From assembly GCA_003667245.1 (NCBI GenBank), contig RCNN01000171.1, forward strand, positions 1 through 64,000: 64,000 nucleotides of DNA, in the 5' to 3' direction. The first letter of the stretch is position 1. The number at the start of each line of letters is the position of its first letter. The translations under genes and the position numbers were made by a program. The notes beneath the pieces were generated by a model. The model was given only the letters and a program-made list of their open reading frames with translations. It was not told where the DNA came from and ran no database searches. Positions 57,414 through 64,000 of the stretch are shown one piece after another. The stretch is from Heterostelium multicystogenum (lineage: Eukaryota; Evosea; Eumycetozoa; Acytosteliales; Acytosteliaceae).

Positions 57414-58857
57414 TTAAAAATTAATAAATACTATTTTGTAGTTGGTGGAAGAATGACAAAATACAATTGATGAGTAAACTCAAAGTTGCAAACTGTTGTT
57501 GTTGTAATATAATGTTGTAATTAAATAAAGTGATAGATAAAATAACTAATAATATGTTGTTATCTATTTAGTTTGACCAATTAAAAAAAAAAAGAAAAGA
57601 AAGAGAATCAACCCAGTGTCTTTGGTCAGTGTACTGTGAGCGAACTATCAATAAATTAGAAACTAAACTAATTAATTACCAACAACAAAACACTCCTTAA
57701 GAAACACTCCCAAACAACAACACCCTTTGTAAATTAAAGATGGACTTCTAAACAACTTAATAGTGTAGGAGCATAATAATCAACAGCTAGATACTGTTAA
57801 AGTATATTGGTGCACCCAAACAATTTTATTCTGACTATTAGATTTGAAAAGTTGTGAGTGTTTTGGGTGACACTATGTTTGACACTACCATGGTAGTGCT
57901 CAATGTTTTAGTGTCATGAGGATTTAGTTTGGTGATGATGGTGGGAATAAAACGAACACATCCTGATAGTGTGTGGTTCAGATTATAATATCTGTAAGTT
58001 TTTGATCAATTTTAATTTGCATTAATGTTGAGTCAACCAATCAGTGAGTTTTCTTGATTTTTAAATTTGCACGAGGGTGGGAGATTTGGCAAGAGAAAAC
58101 GGTAGTTTTTATGTCCTGATTGAAAAAACAACTTGTATCTGCCCATATATTTTACTAAAAATAAACCATCTGTTACAGGGTATGACCAACTCAAAACCTC
58201 ACAAACCTTTTCTCTCATTGTTTTTCTTGTGTATGAATTGAATCATAAACTGTTTCTAGGTTTTTACTCCTTCCGTTGCATATTAAATAAATCATCGGTT
58301 CGAGAGCGTGAGCAACGATGATAAATCTTGATCTGTAAAAATTAATTAACACTTTAAATCTGTGTTTCTTTGCAGCCTCACATAAAGTCAGAAAGCATTT
58401 ATTACTTTAGATTTGATTTACAATAAAAACAACAATAATAACAACAACATACCAATACATTTAACATAATATATGTATCAATGAATTAAATCATTGTTAT
58501 TGTTTAAAATTACCATACATATTTAATATTTCTGTGTTGTTGCCATTGATGTAATTTGTTTAATATTGTGTTGAAATGCTTAGTATTGATTCTATATGAC
58601 TTCAGATGTGTTAAACAAAAAGAAAAATCATCTCGACAACTCTCAAGGTAACTGTGGTGATCAATCTCACCCACCTTACTTTAAAACATGATGATCAAAC
58701 ACATTTTAAAATAAAATTTAATTGAATGATTTATGGTGTGTGGCATTTTGCGTGTTGTATTTGTGTTGTGTTCAATATCAACAGTCACGAGATAGGTAGC
58801 TTAGTGTCGATGATAATACACCTTCATCAGTTGGATTATGATTTCAACTTTATTATT
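57414..58857. other. Intergenic, no gene seen
   Basis: About 1.4 kb of AT-rich DNA. Open frames at 58033-58218, 58133-58321 and 58726-58929 look random. A B-box-like GGTTCGAGAGC near 58298 has no partner arms and is not a tRNA. Confidence 0.45.
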
Positions 58858-61800
58858 TTAATAGTTTTGTTGTTGGTGTTGCTGTGGCTGCTGCGGTTGC
58901 TGATTGTTGCTACTGATGAACAATCTTGATGCACCACCAATGCCAAATCCAATCATTGCACTGGTAAGCAGCAGCTCTGGCTTTTTATGTTTAAAATATA
59001 GTACAGTACTACAGAGTGCAGCACCTAATACACCAGATACAATGGTATCTTGTAAAAGTGACTCGGGTTGTTGCTCCTCTTCTAAAAGTAGTGGAAGTGA
59101 TTCATCTGCTTCGCCTCCTGGTGTAATAGTGGGTGTTGGAATTGTGGAGGGACTAGCAGGGGCTGTGAATAGTTGTTTGGCAGTGATCCAAGATGATCTG
59201 ATCAGACCAGTTAACACCATTGCGCCCACACCATACTTCAGACTGGCTTCGGAGATGTCTGACATGTTAAGTGCTGGCGCAACACTGCCGCTTTGCAAAA
59301 GCTGGAAGAAAAATGATGAGCAATAAGAGCTGAAACCAAATGCCAGTGACTCTTTGAGTACACTTGCAATCGGATTTCTTTTGCCCTGTGTATGAGTGGA
59401 GGGTGATTCTTTTGCTGTGGTAATAGGATGTTTGGTTGTGGATGTGACTGCAAATGGGTCAATAGTTGGTGTAGTTGATGTTAGAACGGCGGTATTATCG
59501 ATAGTAATTGGATCTATTGTTATGGATTCGATCGCAGTGGTGTCGAACTTTTTGAAGCTATTTCTCTGACTCCAGAGGTGGTTGGTTACCTGTTGGTTGT
59601 TGTGGTGGTGATGTTATCAATGAACTGTCAATGAATTGTGTGGTGGTAGTTGTGGTAATGGTTGTAGATTGCACTGGAACTTGATTGGGAGGTACTACGG
59701 ACTCTTGGTTGTAGTCATACGTCAGTCCAGAGATACCAGCCTCCATCTTTCTGATTTTGTTCTCCATTTCTCATGAGCTGCATGACCTGATCTCCAAACA
59801 TATGCATTGTTTTCATTGGTAATTTCAAGGATCTGTCCTTCCAATTTAACAATTTTGTTTTTGCATCTCATTCAATTTGTTCTTCTGGAAGTTAACTTCA
59901 TCATACAAGTACTTGTTGTTGTCGTTGCTTACGCTTAAATTGGCGGGAGACTCTTTATCATTTTGAATTTGGTTGAGTTTCGAAGCAATTCCAGCCTTGG
60001 CAGTCTCGGCCTCTCTGAGAATGTAGTCACGTAGTGTCGATATAGTTTGGTTGGAGTTTTGTTTGCCCAAGTAGTACAACTAATTCGAGACACTTGCCAA
60101 GCTCCTTGATCTCCATCTTTCTTGGGCAAGCGAGTCCTTCATAGATAGAACCTTGTCTTTGACACCTTCTAGAACAGTTTTTAATCTTCATATTGCTTTC
60201 ATTGACGGAGGACTGCTCACTTGATGTCGATAGTGAAGTAGCATTCACCAGACGATTCATCTCCTTTGTGAGTCGCTCAATTTCTTTTTCAGCCCAGCTC
60301 AATCTGTTGTTAGCAATGTAAAGTTGATTCTGTAGGTGTGTACACTCCAATTCACTAGCAGTGAGCTTTTTGATAGTTTCTTCTGTCTGTTGTAGTAAGC
60401 CTGCTCTTTGTGTCGTTGGTTTGTTTGACACGGATGGCCAAGTCGGCGTTATCGAAGCTGAGTCTGTCAATCTGTTTGTTGAGAAGTTTCCAAACTTATT
60501 GATAAGATTGCTTCTTTCTGATTCGGCATCCTTAATCTTGTTCTGTAGCTCCTCACGTTCGAAAGTCATTGTATCGATGATCTCTTTCAACTGAGAGACA
60601 GCAGACTCACTCATTTCACGCATTTCAAGCACCAATTGATTGAATCTCTCCATCAAAGAATCACGGATCTTTCTCCATCTCGCTCAAGGTAATCGACAAT
60701 GATTCCTTGTCACTCATTAAGTTGTTCACCATATTCGATAGAAGTGACTCCTTGCCCTCCATTGCACCTAGATCAGCAACTATTGATCGGATTCTCAAAC
60801 ACATCTTGTCTCTTTCTTGCTCGACTTTTTCAATCTTTGAGGTTAAATTCATATATTCTTCAGAGCTATTCTGCTTATCCTTCTGAATAAAGAATTAGTT
60901 AATCATCTGTTCATCCAATTTAATGCCATTAGGGCTTTTGACTTACCAATAGTTCTATGTGTAACATATCATTATGATGTTTCCATTGGTCCAATCTTGT
61001 TTCCAGAGCAATGATTTGACTTTTGTAGAACTCGCACTTCTTGTTCAAGATTTCTGTTACCATTGGTGGTTGAGGTAGTGCCATTTTTCCTTGTTAGTTG
61101 TACTGTCGTCTTCATCTGATAGCTTTGGTTTCCAAAGAAAGAGTGGTGCTCGATACTTGTAATGCCATATCACAACAGATGCTTGGTGATGTCCCTCCAA
61201 ACTCTCTGTCTCTAAGAAGCATTTCTTTTCTTTCCTTCTCTAAATGTTGCTTCAACTGAATGATATCATCTGATAGTGAGCTATTGCTGTCATTGCGATT
61301 CCAACTTGGGGCTGCTCAAAGATGGATGTTTGAGAAATCTTGAGGATCCAATTCCAGCTCCATGTCGTGAATCTTTTGCTGCAGAGAGGTGAGCGAGTCG
61401 AGTATACCTCCAATTCCTCCTTCATTGATTGGTTTTCAATGAATAGCTTGCTGTTATGTTTGATATTTTCGAGATGGTGATGATTACTTGGTTTTGTGAA
61501 GTTGTTGGAATACTTGGATGGCTGCACCAGATTGGTTGAGCACTAGTTCTTTTGATGCAATTCAATTTTTTTTCTTTGAGATTCTGCTTGGCTTGGATTG
61601 AAACAGTCTTTTAATCTACGTCTTTCCACTTCTGTCTTTTCGCGATAACTCTTTAAGCTCACGTTCAATATCTGTTCGCTTCTCTATCATTTCATTCAAT
61701 CTGTCCCACTGTCGACTTCTTCAGTAGTGTCGACCTCCTCATAGTATCTACTTCTTCATCTTCGTCTTCTCTTCTTCCTTCTTCGCTTTCCTCCTCATCG

Positions 61801-62996
61801 TTTTCTCTTCTTTTTGAGGGGTTGGAGGGGTGGAATTGTTGGTTGATATCTTATGATTTGGGGTTTGTTCATAGCCCATCTTCTCGGTGATGCAGTTGGA
61901 TCTGCAGTTGGTGTTACTTCGGTCTGGTTGAGTTGCAGACGACTGCTATTAAGTTGACTTAGATAGTCGTTGATTTTCACTTTTGAATGGATTGTTAGGT
62001 TGACATATCAAAGAATTTTCCATTGGCATTTACTCTTTCCTTCCGTATCTTTCTCCTCCATGCTATTGACACTGTTTACACTATTCATACTGTTTACACT
62101 GTTGTTGTCATCGTCTTCATCTTCTTCATCGCCATCCTTAACATTTCTTTCAATATATCTATCAATAATATTCATCTTCGTCTTGTTGTTGTCTTGCTTT
62201 GGCAAGTTCATCTTTACTCTGCTTAGCAATACCAAACCTCTTCGTCTGAGTCGTCTTCGGGTTGTTCTTCGTCATCTCTTTCATCGTCACTCTGGCTGCT
62301 GTCTTCATCGTTATATCCATTTGCGTCCCAATACTGAGCCATGTTTATTTTGATCGTAATACACAAACAGTTCTCTATCTGAATCATCGGAATCATTGAA
62401 TGAATCATCTTCGTCGTCGTCGTCTCTTTCGTCATCGCTTCCACTGCTACTGCTTTCGGATTGGTCATATGAGTCGACAAAATATGAAGGATCCTTCTCA
62501 AAGGCATGCTTGACAAAGTGGAAAACCTGTTTCTTTGCTTCAAAGCTGACACGAGGTGTTTTGCGACCGTCAGGCTGAGAATATTTCAATATCATTTTCT
62601 TCCAAGCCACTATTATTATGCTGTCCATATTCCTTGTAGTAATCTCTTGCCGTATAGGGACTGTCTTATAGGAGTTTGGTCATCTTCTTTCTTCTTCCAT
62701 ATCTTCCTCCTCGGTCCAATATTCAGAAATATCCATTTGTGTCATTATTTATATCATTCTCCTCCTCATCTTCATAATAACGATGACCATCATCGTCATC
62801 TTCAAATGCATGCACGACATCTCCATCGTCAACATTCTGTGGTACTTTGTGTCCTCCATTCTCCTCCATTCTTCTTCTTCATGTTCTAAATGTTCATCTT
62901 CATTGTACTCGTACATGTAATTCTTTGTCAGATGACCTCTATTGTTTTTATTATTACTACTACTGTTACTATCGATTGCAGTAGTGGTATCACCAC
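58858..62996 (-). CDS. Long acidic coiled-coil protein with C-terminal membrane segments, frame-broken
   Basis: One long minus-strand gene appears to run through many frame breaks. The N-terminal part is acidic and Ser-rich (YMYEYNEDEHLEHEEEE, SEYWTEEEDMEEERR, ESSSSGSDDERDDDDEDDS, EEQPEDDSDEEV), with FEAKKQVFHFVKHAFEKD between the acidic stretches. The middle is heptad coiled coil (RLTKEMNRLVNATS, LTSKIEKVEQERDKMCLRI, NMVNNLMSDKESLSITLSE, GKQNSNQTISTLRDYILRE, IRKMEAGISGL), with an intron at about 60894-60947 (GTAAGTC...TTCAG). A Thr/Pro-rich linker follows. The C-terminus has hydrophobic segments (YGVGAMVLTGLIRSSWITA, SGVLGAALCSTVLYFKHKK, SAMIGFGIGGASRLF) and a Gln-rich end at 58858. This suggests a tail-anchored organelle or vesicle tether, by inference. 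The start is uncertain (ATG near 62917 or upstream), and the region may contain more than one gene. Confidence 0.55.
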
Positions 62997-64000
62997 TATT
63001 TTAATTGCATTTCTATAAATTATATATATTATATTATTATTATTATTATTATTATTACGACTTTCTACTATTACTCATTAACTATTTCATAATAAATAAG
63101 CTTTAAATCTAAATCTAAATCTAAATCTAATTAATTGATATACTGTGGTGTGTGTTGTGGGAGATAGTTGGTAACAAACTAAAATAAATTCAAATTTGAA
63201 TTGTTATTTTTAAGTTTGCTATTTGCACCCAATTTATTATTATTATTACAAGTTATTGCTATTTTTTGCTATTGCTATTGTTGTTGTTGTTGTATTGGTT
63301 ATTTTAATTTTAGTATTAAACCAAAGTTATTAATTAGATGCTAATAATAAAAAATATGATTTCTTTAATAAGTAAATTACAATACACAACACCCTTTGTA
63401 TTTTAATTAAAGTAATATGTTGTTGTTGATGTTGTTATTACGGCTGTTGTTATTGTTATTGTTGTTTGTTTATTACTATTAATAATAATATTATTATTAT
63501 TTTAAAAAGTTAAATCTGATATGTAAATATAGATATAAAAACAATAAGTCGTCACACCCAAGACGATAGTATTACTGATAATCCTTCAACAGATTCTGTT
63601 TTGTGGTGGTTTTACTAAACAGCAAAAAAACTTTTACACAAAAAAAATCCTCAAAATAAAATAATTTTAAAAAAAGTATTGTTAATAATAATAAATATTT
63701 CAACTATTCAAAGAATTATGAGATATGTTGTATTGATGGTGCCGCCACAAACGTTCAAATCAAGATCCCAAAAAAATTAAATCTTAAAATGTATTCAATA
63801 GCATATCAAATAGATTTTAATATGGAAATCTGATATAAGATAAATTTAAAGACACTGGCTGGGTAAGGACAGACCCATTTTGAATTGGATTAATAATATC
63901 TTATAATTTGATTGGATTTATTGTATTTTTCATATGAAGATATATATGTATATATATTTATTCGTTATCTTTTATCTGATGAGTCTGAATCTGATGATGG
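62997..64000. other. Intergenic, simple repeats
   Basis: AT-rich. It contains (ATT)n at 63034-63057, five copies of a TAAATC hexamer at about 63102-63130, and (TTG)n tracts at 63280-63292 and 63419-63460. No gene can be supported. The last 40 bases may be the edge of another gene. Confidence 0.5.

Noticed and set aside
58290..58320. B-box-like GGTTCGAGAGC, possible tRNA
   Set aside because: No acceptor, D or anticodon arms can be folded around it.
61970..62889. Plus-strand ORFs of 127 codons
   Set aside because: Antisense shadows of GAT/GAA-rich acidic coding sequence on the minus strand.

Overview
The window looks like nuclear DNA of a social amoeba (dictyostelid). Coding regions are moderately AT-rich and the spacers extremely so. 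Introns are short and AT-rich (GTAAG/GTATG...AG). Homopolymer Asn and Gln runs are common. Several genes belong to families typical of dictyostelids: expansin-like secreted proteins, hssA-like small Gly-rich proteins, F-box-like and ankyrin-like families, and sepiapterin reductase. The species cannot be fixed from the sequence alone.

Layout. 1-10.5 kb: ribosomal protein L13, two expansin-like genes in a row, the AMPK beta subunit (all minus strand), and a tiny hssA-like gene (plus). 10.7-20 kb (plus strand): an F-box-like protein, lipoate-protein ligase, a large ankyrin-like gene running into a PARP-like ADP-ribosyltransferase domain, and a divergent CCT-type chaperonin. 20.2-21.8 kb: an intact geranylgeranyl-reductase-like flavoprotein (minus). 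21.8-27.9 kb: about 6 kb without a supportable gene, upstream of a SHAQKYF-type Myb regulator (27.9-29.7 kb, plus). 30-34.3 kb: a long coiled-coil protein and CCDC47 (minus). 35-38.3 kb: a GlmM/phosphomannomutase-family enzyme and a CCCH zinc-finger protein with a 12-unit repeat (plus). 38.4-41.7 kb: a second ankyrin-like gene and a small membrane protein (minus). 42.3-44.6 kb: a broken Pro-rich gene end, a tRNA-Ser(GCU), two copies of a SINE-like element with a tRNA-like head, and a fold-back palindrome. 44.6-51.2 kb: the ASCC3/Slh1 helicase. 51.7-63 kb: a secreted protein, two tandem sepiapterin-reductase genes, ERG28, a small conserved protein, and a long coiled-coil/membrane protein (all minus).

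A recurring feature is single-base frame breaks in otherwise well-conserved genes (L13, AMPK beta, LplA, chaperonin, GlmM-like, ASCC3, SPR-1, ERG28, ankyrin genes). Many fall in homopolymers, and protein similarity continues cleanly in the next frame. This pattern fits residual sequencing errors better than pseudogene decay, because many neighbouring genes are intact with exact splice phasing. I therefore annotate them as genes spanning frame breaks.

The most novel-looking region is 43.0-44.6 kb. A short retroelement-like unit with Pol III A/B boxes and a long poly-A tail lies about 60 bp downstream of a tRNA gene. It is followed directly by a roughly 440-bp imperfect palindrome.
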